DNA of 64,000 nt from Pseudomonas rhodesiae (GTDB lineage: Bacteria > Pseudomonadota > Gammaproteobacteria > Pseudomonadales > Pseudomonadaceae): positions 186,001 to 250,000 of the forward strand of contig NZ_VFEU01000003.1 of the NCBI RefSeq assembly GCF_007858255.1. The letters are read 5' to 3'. The first letter of the stretch is position 1. Each line of letters opens with the position of its first letter. The notes under the pieces were generated by a model, which was not told the DNA's origin, searched no databases, and worked only from the letters and a program-made list of their open reading frames with translations. A program made the translations under genes and the position numbers. Positions 1 through 8,544 of the stretch are shown here, piece by piece.

Positions 1-248
1 CGGCTGTCCGGCACGCCGTCGCCATCCTCGTCGCCATCGCCATGCACCCAGCAATAGGCGCCGGCCAGACCACCGACCAGCAACGCACCGCCGCCGGCCC
101 ATGACGAACTTTCGGTGGCGCCCAACGCCGCGCCTGTCACACCGCCTACGGCGGCACAGGTGGGCCAGTCGGTTTTTTGCAAGCCTGCGCAACCTGTCAA
201 TACTCCGGTTAGCAGAACCAAGGGTAGAGCTGTCCGCATGATGCTCAT
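1..248 (-). CDS. OmpA-family-like outer membrane lipoprotein, N-terminal part (truncated by window edge)
   Basis: Only the first 82 codons are in the window; the gene runs off the left end. The start is ATG at 248, with an AGGAGA ribosome site at 255-260. Residues 1-20 form a lipoprotein signal ending in the lipobox LTGC (Cys20). A Gly/Ala-rich stretch (about residues 34-64) follows, resembling a glycine zipper, and then an acidic DGDEDGDGVPDS run like the calcium-binding type-3 repeats that precede OmpA domains. The OmpA peptidoglycan-binding domain itself would lie outside the window, so the family name is inference. PAO1 has an OmpA-type gene in the same relative place, as I recall. Confidence 0.7.
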   Translation of the reverse strand, partial: MSIMRTALPLVLLTGVLTGCAGLQKTDWPTCAAVGGVTGAALGATESSSWAGGGALLVGGLAGAYCWVHGDGDEDGDGVPDS

Positions 249-438
249 CTGATTTCTCCTGAGGGGATCGGCGAAGGCCGATGGATGCAGTTAAGACCGC
301 TCTTTTCAACTGCGCCACTGCGTCACACCCCCGTATTTATTAAGGATGAGGGCTCAGCCGGGACTTTTCTCCACCACCCGCTCTAGGCCCGCACGTTCAG
401 CCGCGCTAGTCTCTAGGGTTCTGATGTGAGGATCTGTG

Positions 439-936
439 ATGACCGCTGGTAATTCTGCCCGTACACCCCAGCAAGCCCTGGCTGCCTTGCTCGACCTGCA
501 CTCGCCCCAACGCCTGTTGGTGCTGGGCGCCAGCCGGTTCCCGGCACTGGACGCTTTTGAAAAGGCGCATCCGCAGAGCCAGGTGTCCTTCGCCGCGCCC
601 GGCGCGCTGCCCGCAGACCTGGCCGCCCAGCGTTTTGACCTGGCGCTGGTGGTCGATTGCCTGGAGCACCTGTCAAAACCGCAAGGGCTGACCCTGCTCG
701 GCGGCATCCGCAACCTCAATGCCAGCCGCATCGCCGTGCTGGTGGACCTGGCCGCCTGCGACTGGAAGGACACTGACTTCTTCTCCCTGGCACTACAGGC
801 CGGCGAGCGTTTCCAGCGCGACGAGCAGGTGTTGACCCTGTTCACCTACGATCTGCTTGACTATAAACAGGTGCCCGACTGGCTCAACGCCCGGTTCTGG
901 GCCAACCCGGAAAATTTCGGAAAGTATTGGTGGTGA
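439..936 (+). CDS. DUF6231-type conserved Pseudomonas protein
   Basis: A 165-residue protein without signal peptide or clear membrane segment. ATG 439 is preferred over GTG 436 because GAGG at 428-431 is correctly spaced from it. A Rossmann-like pattern is visible: a hydrophobic strand then [12 protein letters not shown] near residues 30-45, and later [13 protein letters not shown] followed by [24 protein letters not shown]. This looks like a degenerate SAM-methyltransferase fold lacking an obvious glycine-rich SAM motif. The C-terminus is tryptophan-rich ([13 protein letters not shown]). It lies 5 bp before ychJ and heads the four-gene cluster. No function is established; the methyltransferase resemblance is inference. 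Confidence 0.75.
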   Translation: MTAGNSARTPQQALAALLDLHSPQRLLVLGASRFPALDAFEKAHPQSQVSFAAPGALPADLAAQRFDLALVVDCLEHLSKPQGLTLLGGIRNLNASRIAVLVDLAACDWKDTDFFSLALQAGERFQRDEQVLTLFTYDLLDYKQVPDWLNARFWANPENFGKYWW

Positions 937-941
937 TCCCG

Positions 942-1412
942 ATGAGTACATCCATTTGCCCCTGCGGTAGCGGCAACCTGCTGGATGCCTGCTGCGGCCA
1001 TTATCACGCCGGCCACCCGGCACCTTGCGCCACCGCGTTGATGCGTTCGCGCTACAGCGCCTACGTCCTGGGCCTGGTGGACTATCTGGTGGCCACCACT
1101 CTGCCTGCGCAACAGGCCGGCCTGGACCGCGAAGCCATCGCCGCGTGGAGCGCCCAAAGCACCTGGTTGGGTCTCGAAGTGGAAAGCTCCGAAGTGTTCG
1201 GCGGGCAGCCGGAACACGCATTCGTGACCTTTACCGCACGCTGGCACGACAGCACCGGCGAACATAGCCACCGCGAGCAGTCTTCTTTCGTACAGAATGA
1301 CGGGCGCTGGTACTTCATTGATCCTACGGTGCAAATCAAAGCCAGTCGCAACGATGCCTGCCTGTGCGGCAGCGGGCAGAAATTCAAGAAGTGTTGTTCC
1401 AGCTACCTTTAA
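942..1412 (+). CDS. YchJ family protein (UPF0225), SEC-C metal-binding motifs at both ends
   Basis: A 156-residue cytosolic protein of the YchJ family. A zinc-binding SEC-C motif lies at the N-terminus ([17 protein letters not shown] from residue 6) and a second at the C-terminus ([14 protein letters not shown]). They flank an NTF2-like middle domain that carries [15 protein letters not shown]. The SEC-C motif is the zinc finger found at the end of SecA, where it binds SecB and ribosomes; the role of YchJ proteins is unknown. ATG 942 is used because the upstream in-frame TTG/GTG codons overlap the previous gene and lack a ribosome site. It is probably co-transcribed with the flanking genes. 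Confidence 0.9.
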   Translation: MSTSICPCGSGNLLDACCGHYHAGHPAPCATALMRSRYSAYVLGLVDYLVATTLPAQQAGLDREAIAAWSAQSTWLGLEVESSEVFGGQPEHAFVTFTARWHDSTGEHSHREQSSFVQNDGRWYFIDPTVQIKASRNDACLCGSGQKFKKCCSSYL

Positions 1413-1431
1413 CCCTTACAGGACTGACGCC

Positions 1432-1914
1432 ATGCTCCGGATATACAGCTTGATGCTGGCGTTGACCCTCGGCCTGAGCGGTTGCGCATCGTGGTTCGAA
1501 GACGATTCGCCAGCGCCTCATGTTTCCCTGGTGAAGGTGGAGGTGGTGCGCGCCAAACTGCTTGAGCAGAAATTCAAACTGTTCTTTCGCGTGGACAACC
1601 GCGATGACGATGACCTGACCGTGCGCGGCCTGATCTATAAGGTGACCTTGGGTGATTTTGTGTTGACCGAGGGCGAATCCAATGAATGGTTGACGGTCCC
1701 GCCGCGCAGCCATGCGGTGTTCAAAGTCACGGTGCGCACCAACCTCTGGCCGCAGATCCGCGATGTGGTGCAGATGCTGAAAAACCCGGACAGACCGGTG
1801 CCCTACCGCCTCGAAGGCGAACTGAAAACCGGATTATTCATCGGTTATGACGTGCAGGTGAACCACAATGGCGAGATAATCCCCGGCGATTTTATTCCGG
1901 AGCGACATCAATGA
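1432..1914 (+). CDS. LEA type 2 family lipoprotein
   Basis: A 160-residue lipoprotein. The signal [18 protein letters not shown] carries a lipobox LSGC with Cys18. The rest is one beta-rich WHy/LEA14-type domain: [20 protein letters not shown] resembles the opening strands, followed by [19 protein letters not shown] and a regular strand pattern to the end. Such domains occur in bacterial envelope proteins of unknown role. The residue after the lipid Cys is Ala, not Asp, so outer-membrane sorting is expected. AGGA at 1420-1423 is the ribosome site for ATG 1432. The stop overlaps the next gene by 4 bp (ATGA). Confidence 0.85.
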   Translation: MLRIYSLMLALTLGLSGCASWFEDDSPAPHVSLVKVEVVRAKLLEQKFKLFFRVDNRDDDDLTVRGLIYKVTLGDFVLTEGESNEWLTVPPRSHAVFKVTVRTNLWPQIRDVVQMLKNPDRPVPYRLEGELKTGLFIGYDVQVNHNGEIIPGDFIPERHQ

Positions 1915-2117
1915 CTCAGCAACCCCATGTCCATGGTCCTGACTGCAACCACGATCACGATCACGATCATCATGATCACGACCACGGCCATGTCCACGGC
2001 CCGAACTGCGGCCACGCTCACCAAGAGCCGGTGCGCAATGCCCTGAAGGACGTTGGTCGCAACGATCCTTGCCCGTGCGGCAGTGAGAAAAAATTCAAGA
2101 AGTGCCACGGCGCCTGA
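1911..2117 (+). CDS. histidine-rich SEC-C mini-protein
   Basis: A 68-residue protein in two parts. The first half is dominated by His and Asp ([20 protein letters not shown], then [11 protein letters not shown]) and looks like a loaded metal-binding tail. The second half is one SEC-C zinc motif, [17 protein letters not shown], after a short helix ([11 protein letters not shown]). The start overlaps the lipoprotein stop (ATGA at 1911-1914), implying translational coupling. It is the second SEC-C protein within 1 kb. The His run suggests Zn or Ni binding, storage or delivery, but nothing in the sequence identifies a partner. Confidence 0.85.
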   Translation: MTQQPHVHGPDCNHDHDHDHHDHDHGHVHGPNCGHAHQEPVRNALKDVGRNDPCPCGSEKKFKKCHGA

Positions 2118-2145
2118 TCGCGACCCATGACATTCGCTTGACCCC

Positions 2146-2178
2146 GTGGGAGGACGCCCAGCGCCTCCCACACTGTTT
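2146..2178 (+). terminator. intrinsic terminator-like hairpin after the SEC-C cluster
   Basis: GTGGGAGG at 2146-2153 pairs with CCTCCCAC near 2164-2171, followed by a short T-rich stretch (CTGTTTT). It separates the small-gene cluster from quiP. Confidence 0.55.
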
Positions 2179-2279
2179 TGCCCCAGGCTTACGCAATTAC
2201 ACAACTCCTGCTTGCGTCGTTTCACCGCGCTCACTAACGTAGCGCCTTTACTGACGCTACCCCCCGCAGGAGCTTTGCC

Positions 2280-4721
2280 ATGGCCTCGCCAGCCCTCTCA
2301 CATTTTCTTCCCCGGTTCGGCGTTGCCGCGGCAGTTGCCAGTGCATTGAGCCTGGCTGGTTGCCAACTCCAAAGCACCCAAGACACCTTGCCGCCGGTGG
2401 CCGGCGTGCAGCCCATCAAGGGTCTGGCGCAGAATGTGTCGGTACGCCGCAATGCCCAAGGCATGCCGCTGATCGAAAGCAACACCTTCCACGATGCGCT
2501 GTTCAGCCTCGGTTACGTGCACGCCAGCGACCGCATCCAGCAGATGGTCACCCTGCGCCTGCTGGCCCAGGGCCGTCTGGCGGAAATGTCGGGGCCTGAG
2601 GTGCTGGACGTGGACCGCTTTATGCGGGCGGTCAACCTGAAAAAAAGCGCCGGCGAGTTGTATAACGCCTCATCGCCGCGCCTCAAGCGCTTCTTCGAGG
2701 TGTACGCCCGCGGCGTCAACGCCTATCTGTTCCGTTATCGCGACAAGCTGCCGCCGGATCTGGCCCACACCGGCTACAAGCCCGAGTACTGGAAACCGGA
2801 AGATTCCGCGCTGCTGTTCTGCCTGCTCAATTTCAGCGAGTCGGCCAACCTGCAGGAAGAACTGGGCTCCTTGGTGCTGGGGCAAAAAGTCGGCGTCGAT
2901 AAACTTGCCTGGCTCACGCCGAGCGCGCCCGACGAGCCGATCCCGCTGGCCGAAGCCGACAAACTCAAGGGCATCAACCTGGGCCAGATCACCGGTCTGG
3001 CGGGGTTGGATGCGGTCAGTCAGCAGTTGAGCAGCCTCAATGCACTGGCGGTCACCACTTCAAGCAACTGGGCCATCGGCCCGCAACGCAGCCGCGCCGG
3101 CAAAAGCCTGCTGGCCAACGACTTGGCGGCGCAGCCACAGGCACCGTCGCCATGGAGCTACGTGCAGATTCGCGCACCTAAGTACCAGGCAGTGGGCGTC
3201 TCGATTGCCGGCCTGCCTACGCTGCTGTCCGGGTTCAACGGCAAGGTGGCGTGGAGCATGAGCGCGGTCAAGGGCGACACCCAGGACCTGTTCCTGGAAA
3301 AGGTCAAACGCCAGGGCAGCGCGCTTTACTACGAAAACAACGGAAAATGGCTACCTGCCGGGATGCGTAACGAAACCTTCTTCATCAAGGGCCAACGCTC
3401 GATCCGCGAAGTCGTCTACGAAACCCGCCACGGTGCCCTGCTCAATAGCAGCCAGGCCTTGACCAGCGGTTTGGGCTTGGCCTTGCAAAGCGCCGACTTC
3501 AAAGACGACAAGAGCCTGGACGCCTTCTTCGACCTGTCGCGCGCGCAGAATGCCGGCAAAGCCTCGGACGCCACCCGGGAAATCCGCGCAATCGCCTTGA
3601 ACATGATCTTCGCCGACGCCAGCAATATCGGCTGGCAGGTCACCGGTCGCTTCCCCAATCGCCGCGAAGGTGAAGGGCTACTGCCGTCGCCGGGCTGGGA
3701 TGGGCGCTTCGACTGGGACGGCTACGCCGATGCCATGCTGCACCCCTATGACCAGGACCCGGCCCAAGGCTGGATCGGCACCGCCAACCAGCGCACTGCA
3801 CCGCGCGGCTATGGCATGCAATTGTCCAACACCTGGGATGCCCCTGAGCGCAGCGAACGCCTGGCGCAATTGGCCAATGCCGGCAAGCATGACAGTCGCA
3901 GCCTGATCGCCATGCAGTACGACCAAACCACCCCCTTCGCCGCCAAACTCAAGAGCATGTTCCAGGCGCCAGGCATGGCTCAGCCGCTCAAGCAGGCGAT
4001 CGAGGCGTTACCCGCTGCCGAGCAGGCCAAGGCCCGCGAAGCCCTGACCCGCCTGATGGCCTTCGATGGTCGCCTGGTATCGACCTCCGCCGATGCTGCG
4101 CTCTATGAACTGTTCCTACAGGAAAGTACGCGGCAGATCTTCCTCGACGAACTCGGCCCGGAAACCAGCGCCAGCTGGAAAGCCTTTGTGAGCAACGCGC
4201 GTTTGTCCTACTCCGCCCAGGCCGACCACCTGCTGGGCCGTGAAGACAGCCCATTCTGGGACGATGTGCGCACCGCGCAGAAAGAAGACAAACCGGCGAT
4301 CCTCGCGCGCAGCCTGGCGGCCGCCATCACCGCCGGCGACAGCCAACTGGGTGCGGACCACAAGGCCTGGCAGTGGGGCAAATTGCACAGCACCACCTGG
4401 AAAAACGCCCAGGGCCAAGTGATCCGTGGGCCGCTGGCCAGTGGCGGCGATCACAACACCTTGAACCCGGCGCCCTACAGCTGGGGCCAGGATTTCAACA
4501 CCACCCAGGTACCGGCGCTGCGCATGATCGTCGACTTCGGCCAGGCGGAACCGATGATGGGCCAGGGCGGCATCGGCCAATCCGGCAACCCGGTCAGCCC
4601 GCACTACGCCAACGGCATTGACGCGGCGCTCAAGGCGCAATACCTGAGTTTCCCGATGCAACCACAGAACTTCGACAAGGTGTATGGCAAGACCCGCCTG
4701 ACCCTCACCCCAGGCAAGTAA
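2280..4721 (+). CDS. quiP: acyl-homoserine lactone acylase QuiP (penicillin acylase family, Ntn hydrolase)
   Basis: An 813-residue precursor of the penicillin-amidase family. QuiP enzymes hydrolyse the amide bond of long-chain acyl-homoserine lactones, quenching quorum signals. The N-terminus carries a signal with lipobox-like LAGC (Cys28), so it may be a periplasm-facing lipoprotein. The alpha-subunit region (to about 260) includes [23 protein letters not shown]. The beta-subunit start is in [13 protein letters not shown]: aligned to the family SNxW pattern, Ser261 is the nucleophile and Ser262 replaces the usual Asn. The C-terminal region has [16 protein letters not shown]. The ribosome site is AGGAG just before ATG 2280. 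Substrate range cannot be read from sequence. Confidence 0.9.
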   Translation: MASPALSHFLPRFGVAAAVASALSLAGCQLQSTQDTLPPVAGVQPIKGLAQNVSVRRNAQGMPLIESNTFHDALFSLGYVHASDRIQQMVTLRLLAQGRLAEMSGPEVLDVDRFMRAVNLKKSAGELYNASSPRLKRFFEVYARGVNAYLFRYRDKLPPDLAHTGYKPEYWKPEDSALLFCLLNFSESANLQEELGSLVLGQKVGVDKLAWLTPSAPDEPIPLAEADKLKGINLGQITGLAGLDAVSQQLSSLNALAVTTSSNWAIGPQRSRAGKSLLANDLAAQPQAPSPWSYVQIRAPKYQAVGVSIAGLPTLLSGFNGKVAWSMSAVKGDTQDLFLEKVKRQGSALYYENNGKWLPAGMRNETFFIKGQRSIREVVYETRHGALLNSSQALTSGLGLALQSADFKDDKSLDAFFDLSRAQNAGKASDATREIRAIALNMIFADASNIGWQVTGRFPNRREGEGLLPSPGWDGRFDWDGYADAMLHPYDQDPAQGWIGTANQRTAPRGYGMQLSNTWDAPERSERLAQLANAGKHDSRSLIAMQYDQTTPFAAKLKSMFQAPGMAQPLKQAIEALPAAEQAKAREALTRLMAFDGRLVSTSADAALYELFLQESTRQIFLDELGPETSASWKAFVSNARLSYSAQADHLLGREDSPFWDDVRTAQKEDKPAILARSLAAAITAGDSQLGADHKAWQWGKLHSTTWKNAQGQVIRGPLASGGDHNTLNPAPYSWGQDFNTTQVPALRMIVDFGQAEPMMGQGGIGQSGNPVSPHYANGIDAALKAQYLSFPMQPQNFDKVYGKTRLTLTPGK

Positions 4722-4742
4722 ACGCTGCAAAATGCAAGAGGG

Positions 4743-4779
4743 GGCTTGTTGTGGTGAGGCGGCTCACCCCAGCAAGCCT
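4743..4779. repeat. imperfect 37-bp inverted repeat (REP-like or terminator hairpin)
   Basis: GGCTTGTTGTGGTGAG and CTCACCCCAGCAAGCC face each other around GCGG, with two mismatches. It lies 22 bp after quiP, has no T tract, and resembles a degenerate REP hairpin that could end the quiP transcript. Confidence 0.5.
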
Positions 4780-4868
4780 GCTCAGTGTCGAACGTCCCAT
4801 GCACTCAGATAGAACTTCTGCGTTCGCCCCTGCCTCATAAGTAACAAGCCCACCTCCCCGGTCACCCC

Positions 4869-5873
4869 ATGGACCTTGTCATCGCCCGCCCGGAAGGCCT
4901 TTATTGCCCCGCCGGAGATTTCTACATTGACCCCTGGCGCCCGGTGGAACGGTCGGTTATCACCCACGCCCACGGCGATCACGCCCGCACCGGCAACACC
5001 CATTACCTTGCGGCAGCGCCCGGCGAAGGCATCCTGCGCTCGCGCCTGGGCCAGGACATCAACCTGCAGACCCTGCCCTACGGCGAACGCCTGGTGCACC
5101 ACGGCGTGACCCTGAGTTTCCATCCCGCCGGACATGTGCTCGGTTCCGCCCAGGTACGCCTCGAATACCAGGGCGAAGTCTGGGTAGCCTCTGGTGACTA
5201 CAAAGTCGAACCCGACGGCACCTGCGCGCCGTTCGAACCGGTGCGATGCCACACGTTTATCACCGAATCCACCTTCGGCCTGCCGATCTACCGCTGGCAG
5301 CCCCAGGCGCAGATCTTTGCGGGAATCAATGAGTGGTGGCGTGGGAATATCGCCAACGGCAAGGCCAGCGTGCTGTTTTGTTACTCCTTCGGCAAAGCCC
5401 AGCGCATCCTGCATGGTATCGACGCCAGCATCGGCCCGATCCTCAGCCACGGCGCGGTCGAGCCATTGAACCGGGTGTATCGCGACGCCGGCATCTATAT
5501 CCCGGAGACGCTATACGCCGGCGATTTCAAGAAAAACGACCCGTTGCTGCGCCAGGCGCTGATCATCGCGCCGCCTTCTGCCGGCGGTAGCACCTGGATA
5601 CGCCGCTTCGGCGACTACAGCGATGCCTTTGCCAGCGGTTGGATGCGCCTGCGCGGCACCCGTCGGCGGCGTGGGGTGGACCGCGGTTTTGTGCTGTCGG
5701 ACCATGCCGACTGGCCCGGCTTGTTGTGGGCCATCGAGCAAACCGGGGCCGAACGGGTGATGGTCACCCACGGTTCCGTCGGCGTGTTGGTGCGTCACCT
5801 GCGCGAAAAAGGCCTGGATGCCCAAGGGTTCACCACCGAATATGGGGACGATGAAGAAGAGGTCACGGCATGA
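4869..5873 (+). CDS. ligase-associated DNA exonuclease, metallo-beta-lactamase/beta-CASP fold
   Basis: A 334-residue enzyme of the ligase-associated exonuclease family (TIGR04122 type). The metal site is visible as THAHGDHAR (His33, His35, Asp37, His38), later HPAGHVLGSAQV and ASGDYKVEPDG, and near the C-terminus LSDHADWPGLL and MVTHGSVG, matching the order seen in CPSF/SNM1-like nucleases. It should be a cytosolic metal-dependent DNA nuclease trimming ends before sealing. The stop overlaps the ligase start by ATGA (5870-5873), so the two are translationally coupled. In P. putida the homologues belong to one four-gene repair cluster with an Lhr-type helicase and a Mn-dependent phosphoesterase. 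Confidence 0.92.
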   Translation: MDLVIARPEGLYCPAGDFYIDPWRPVERSVITHAHGDHARTGNTHYLAAAPGEGILRSRLGQDINLQTLPYGERLVHHGVTLSFHPAGHVLGSAQVRLEYQGEVWVASGDYKVEPDGTCAPFEPVRCHTFITESTFGLPIYRWQPQAQIFAGINEWWRGNIANGKASVLFCYSFGKAQRILHGIDASIGPILSHGAVEPLNRVYRDAGIYIPETLYAGDFKKNDPLLRQALIIAPPSAGGSTWIRRFGDYSDAFASGWMRLRGTRRRRGVDRGFVLSDHADWPGLLWAIEQTGAERVMVTHGSVGVLVRHLREKGLDAQGFTTEYGDDEEEVTA

Positions 5874-7504
5874 AGGCCTTCGCCGAGTTGTACGCCAACC
5901 TCGACGCCACCACCTCCAGCAACGCCAAGCTCGCCGCCTTGCAGGGCTATTTCCGCCAGGCGCCGCCAGCCGACGCCGCGTGGGCGGTGTATTTCCTTTC
6001 CGGTGGGCGCCCACGGCAGTTGGTGCCGACGCGGCTGCTACGCGACATGGCCACTGAGGCTTCGGGCATCGAACCCTGGCTGTTCGAAGAAAGTTACCAA
6101 TCGGTAGGCGACCTGGCCGAGACAATTTCCCTGCTGTTGCCAGAATCGACCTACACCTCCGAGGACGGCCTGGCGGTGTGGCTGGAAGAAAAACTGCTGC
6201 CCTTGCGCGGCCTGCCGCCGACGGAACTGGCCGAACGCTTGCCGGCGCTGTGGGCGCAACTGGATCAACCGAGTTTGATGCTGTGTATCAAGCTGATCAC
6301 CGGCAGTTTCCGCGTGGGCGTTTCGAAACTGCTGGTCACCCGCGCCCTGGCCGCGATGGCCGAGTTGGACAGCAAACGGGTGGCGCAGCGGTTGGTGGGT
6401 TACACCGACTTGTCCAACCGTCCTACAGCCGAGGGTTATCTCAAGCTGATCGCCGCCGAATCGTCCGACGAACACGCGCAGCGTGGCGGGCAACCGTATC
6501 CGTTTTTTCTGGCCCATGGCCTGGCGCAACCGGTGGAGCAGTTCGACGCCCTGCTGGGCTCCCCCGCCGACTGGCAGGTGGAATGGAAGTGGGACGGCAT
6601 TCGCGCGCAAGTGGTCAAGCGCGAGGGGCGCCTGTGGGTCTGGTCCCGCGGTGAGGAACTGGTGACCGAGCGTTTTCCGGAGCTGCATGCGCTGGTCAGT
6701 GGTCTGCCGGATGGTACGGTGATCGACGGTGAGATCGTGGTGTGGAAGGACGCGGTGCAACCCTTCGCCCTGCTGCAACAGCGGATCGGTCGCAAGACCT
6801 TGAGCAAAAAAGTCCTGGAGGACGCGCCAGTGGCAGTGCTCGCCTATGACCTGCTGGAGCACCAGGGCGACGATTGGCGCAACCATTCCCAAGCCGAACG
6901 CCGCGCACAGTTGGAGCAGGTAATCGCACAGTGCAACCAACCGGTGCTACTGCCCTCGCCGCTGTTGACGGGCAGGACTTGGCAGGACTTGGCCCGGCAA
7001 CGTGAAGACTCCCGCAAACTGGGGGTGGAAGGCATGATGCTCAAGGCGCGCGACGGCCTCTACGGCGTGGGCCGCACCAAAGACATGGGCGTGTGGTGGA
7101 AGTGGAAGGTCGATCCGTTCAGCGTCGACGCGGTATTGATCTACGCCCAGCGCGGCCACGGCCGACGCGCCAGCCTCTACAGCGACTACACCTTTGCGGT
7201 GTGGGATGGGCCGCCAGGCAGCGAGCGCACCCTGGTGCCGTTTGCCAAAGCCTATTCCGGGCTGACCGATGAAGAAATGCGCAAAGTCGACGCCATTGTG
7301 CGCAAGACCACCGTGGAAAAATTCGGCCCGGTCAGCAGCGTGACGCCGAGCATGGTGTTCGAGCTGGGCTTCGAGGGCATCGCCCTGTCCAAACGCCACA
7401 AAAGCGGAATTGCGGTGCGGTTTCCGCGGATGCTGCGGTGGCGCCAGGATAAACACGTGGAAGACGCCGACAACCTCGGCACCTTGCAAGACCTGCTGAG
7501 CTGA
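5870..7504 (+). CDS. ATP-dependent DNA ligase of the ligase-associated repair cluster
   Basis: A 544-residue ATP-dependent ligase (TIGR04120 type). The N-terminal DNA-binding domain covers about 1-210. Adenylation motif I is EWKWDGIRAQ with nucleophile Lys240, motif III is in VIDGEIVVW, motif IV in GVEGMMLKARDG, and motif V in WWKWKVDP. A C-terminal OB fold includes FELGFEGIALSKRHKSGIAVRFPRM. It joins nicked DNA using ATP, beside the NAD-dependent replicative ligase encoded elsewhere. The start overlaps the exonuclease stop by 4 bp. It lacks the polymerase and phosphoesterase domains of LigD, so this is not the Ku/LigD end-joining ligase. Confidence 0.93.
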   Translation: MKAFAELYANLDATTSSNAKLAALQGYFRQAPPADAAWAVYFLSGGRPRQLVPTRLLRDMATEASGIEPWLFEESYQSVGDLAETISLLLPESTYTSEDGLAVWLEEKLLPLRGLPPTELAERLPALWAQLDQPSLMLCIKLITGSFRVGVSKLLVTRALAAMAELDSKRVAQRLVGYTDLSNRPTAEGYLKLIAAESSDEHAQRGGQPYPFFLAHGLAQPVEQFDALLGSPADWQVEWKWDGIRAQVVKREGRLWVWSRGEELVTERFPELHALVSGLPDGTVIDGEIVVWKDAVQPFALLQQRIGRKTLSKKVLEDAPVAVLAYDLLEHQGDDWRNHSQAERRAQLEQVIAQCNQPVLLPSPLLTGRTWQDLARQREDSRKLGVEGMMLKARDGLYGVGRTKDMGVWWKWKVDPFSVDAVLIYAQRGHGRRASLYSDYTFAVWDGPPGSERTLVPFAKAYSGLTDEEMRKVDAIVRKTTVEKFGPVSSVTPSMVFELGFEGIALSKRHKSGIAVRFPRMLRWRQDKHVEDADNLGTLQDLLS

Positions 7505-7510
7505 GCCCCA

Positions 7511-7557
7511 TCACCCAAAATGGTGCATTGAAAAATCGATGCCCATTTTTGGGCATC
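7511..7557. promoter_or_regulatory. two NtrC-like dyads upstream of the ABC transporter operon
   Basis: The first site, 7512-7526 (CACCCAAAATGGTGC), matches 12 of 15 bases of the enteric NtrC dyad GCACCAAAATGGTGC. A second, perfect inverted repeat, GATGCCCA-TTTT-TGGGCATC, occupies 7538-7557 and resembles a shortened version of the same site. Both lie about 55-100 bp upstream of a sigma54-type promoter, the usual enhancer distance. Regulator identity is inferred. Confidence 0.5.
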
Positions 7558-7610
7558 TCCTACACTCACAACGCCACCTTCTTGCCTTTTAAAACGCTCA
7601 TTCGGAACTA

Positions 7611-7626
7611 TGGTGCAGAAATTGCT
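7611..7626 (+). promoter_or_regulatory. candidate sigma54 (-24/-12) promoter of the amino-acid ABC operon
   Basis: TGGTGCAGAAATTGCT keeps the GG and GC dinucleotides with correct spacing and the full TTGCT box of the TGGCAC-N5-TTGCW consensus. It lies about 80 bp before ATG 7707. With the NtrC-like dyads upstream it suggests nitrogen-limited expression. Confidence 0.5.
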
Positions 7627-7706
7627 ACTTGGGATCCGTCTGACACCGTTCAGTAACAGTCCTAATCGCGCCACAAGCGCTTATCTTGGTTTCAAGGGAT
7701 TACATA

Positions 7707-8486
7707 ATGAAAAAAGCATTGCTGACCCTTTCTGCACTGGCTCTGTGCATGGCCGCCGGTACCGCGTTGGCCAAGGAATACAAGGAATTGCGTTTTGGTG
7801 TCGACCCGTCCTACGCACCGTTCGAATCCAAGGCAGCCGACGGCAGCCTGGTGGGCTTCGATATCGACCTGGGCAATGCCATCTGTGCCGAGCTGAAGGT
7901 CAAGTGCAAATGGGTCGAAAGTGATTTCGACGGCATGATTCCGGGCCTGAAAGCCAATAAGTTCGACGGCGTGATTTCGTCCATGACCGTGACCCCGGTG
8001 CGTGAGAAAGCCATCGACTTCTCCAGCGAACTGTTCTCCGGCCCAACCTCACTGGTATTCAAGAAAGGCGCGGGCTACTCGACGCCGGAATCCCTCAAGG
8101 GCAAATCGGTAGGCTATGAGCAAGGCACCATTCAGGAAGCCTACGCCAAGGCGGTACTGGATAAAGCCGGTGTGACCACCAAGGCCTATGCTAACCAGGA
8201 CCAAGTGTATGCCGACCTGACTTCCGGCCGCCTCGACGCTTCGGTGCAAGACATGCTGCAAGCCGAACTGGGCTTTTTGAAGTCGCCAGCCGGCGCCGGC
8301 TATGAAGTCAGCGCGGCCATCGACGACCCTCTGCTGCCGTCCAAAACCGCCATCGGTATCAAAAAAGGTAACACTGAGCTGAAGGCCCTTTTGGATAAAG
8401 GTATCAAAGCGTTACACGATGATGGCACCTACGCCACCATCCAGAAGAAACACTTTGGCGATCTGAACCTGTACAGCGGCAAATAA
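7707..8486 (+). CDS. polar/basic amino-acid ABC transporter, periplasmic binding protein (HisJ/ArgT/AotJ type)
   Basis: A 259-residue family-3 solute-binding protein. A Sec signal of 22 residues ends in GTALA. The mature part begins KEYKELRFGVDPSYAPFES and contains GFDIDLGNAICAELKVKC, typical of the lysine/arginine/ornithine/histidine binders. The paired Cys in AICAELKVKCKW match the disulfide of that group. It delivers substrate to the two permeases encoded downstream. AAGGGA at 7694-7699 is the ribosome site for ATG 7707. A strong terminator follows directly, which should make this protein more abundant than the membrane parts. The substrate is inferred to be a basic or polar amino acid. 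Confidence 0.9.
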   Translation: MKKALLTLSALALCMAAGTALAKEYKELRFGVDPSYAPFESKAADGSLVGFDIDLGNAICAELKVKCKWVESDFDGMIPGLKANKFDGVISSMTVTPVREKAIDFSSELFSGPTSLVFKKGAGYSTPESLKGKSVGYEQGTIQEAYAKAVLDKAGVTTKAYANQDQVYADLTSGRLDASVQDMLQAELGFLKSPAGAGYEVSAAIDDPLLPSKTAIGIKKGNTELKALLDKGIKALHDDGTYATIQKKHFGDLNLYSGK

Positions 8487-8494
8487 TGCCTGGG

Positions 8495-8524
8495 GCGCCC
8501 CTGGGTTTGCAGGGGCGCTTTTTT
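8495..8524 (+). terminator. intrinsic terminator/attenuator between binding-protein and permease genes
   Basis: GCGCCCCTG (8495-8503) and CAGGGGCGC (8510-8518) form a perfect 9-bp stem followed by six T. It lies inside the operon and probably limits read-through to the permeases. Confidence 0.85.
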
Positions 8525-8544
8525 ATCGCCATAGGTCCCGATTT

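Noticed and set aside
274..336. 20-codon frame starting MDAVKTALFN upstream of the DUF6231 gene
   Set aside because: No Shine-Dalgarno and too short to support.
5870..7504. Ku/LigD end-joining ligase
   Set aside because: No polymerase or phosphoesterase domain and no ku gene nearby; neighbours identify the separate ligase-associated cluster.
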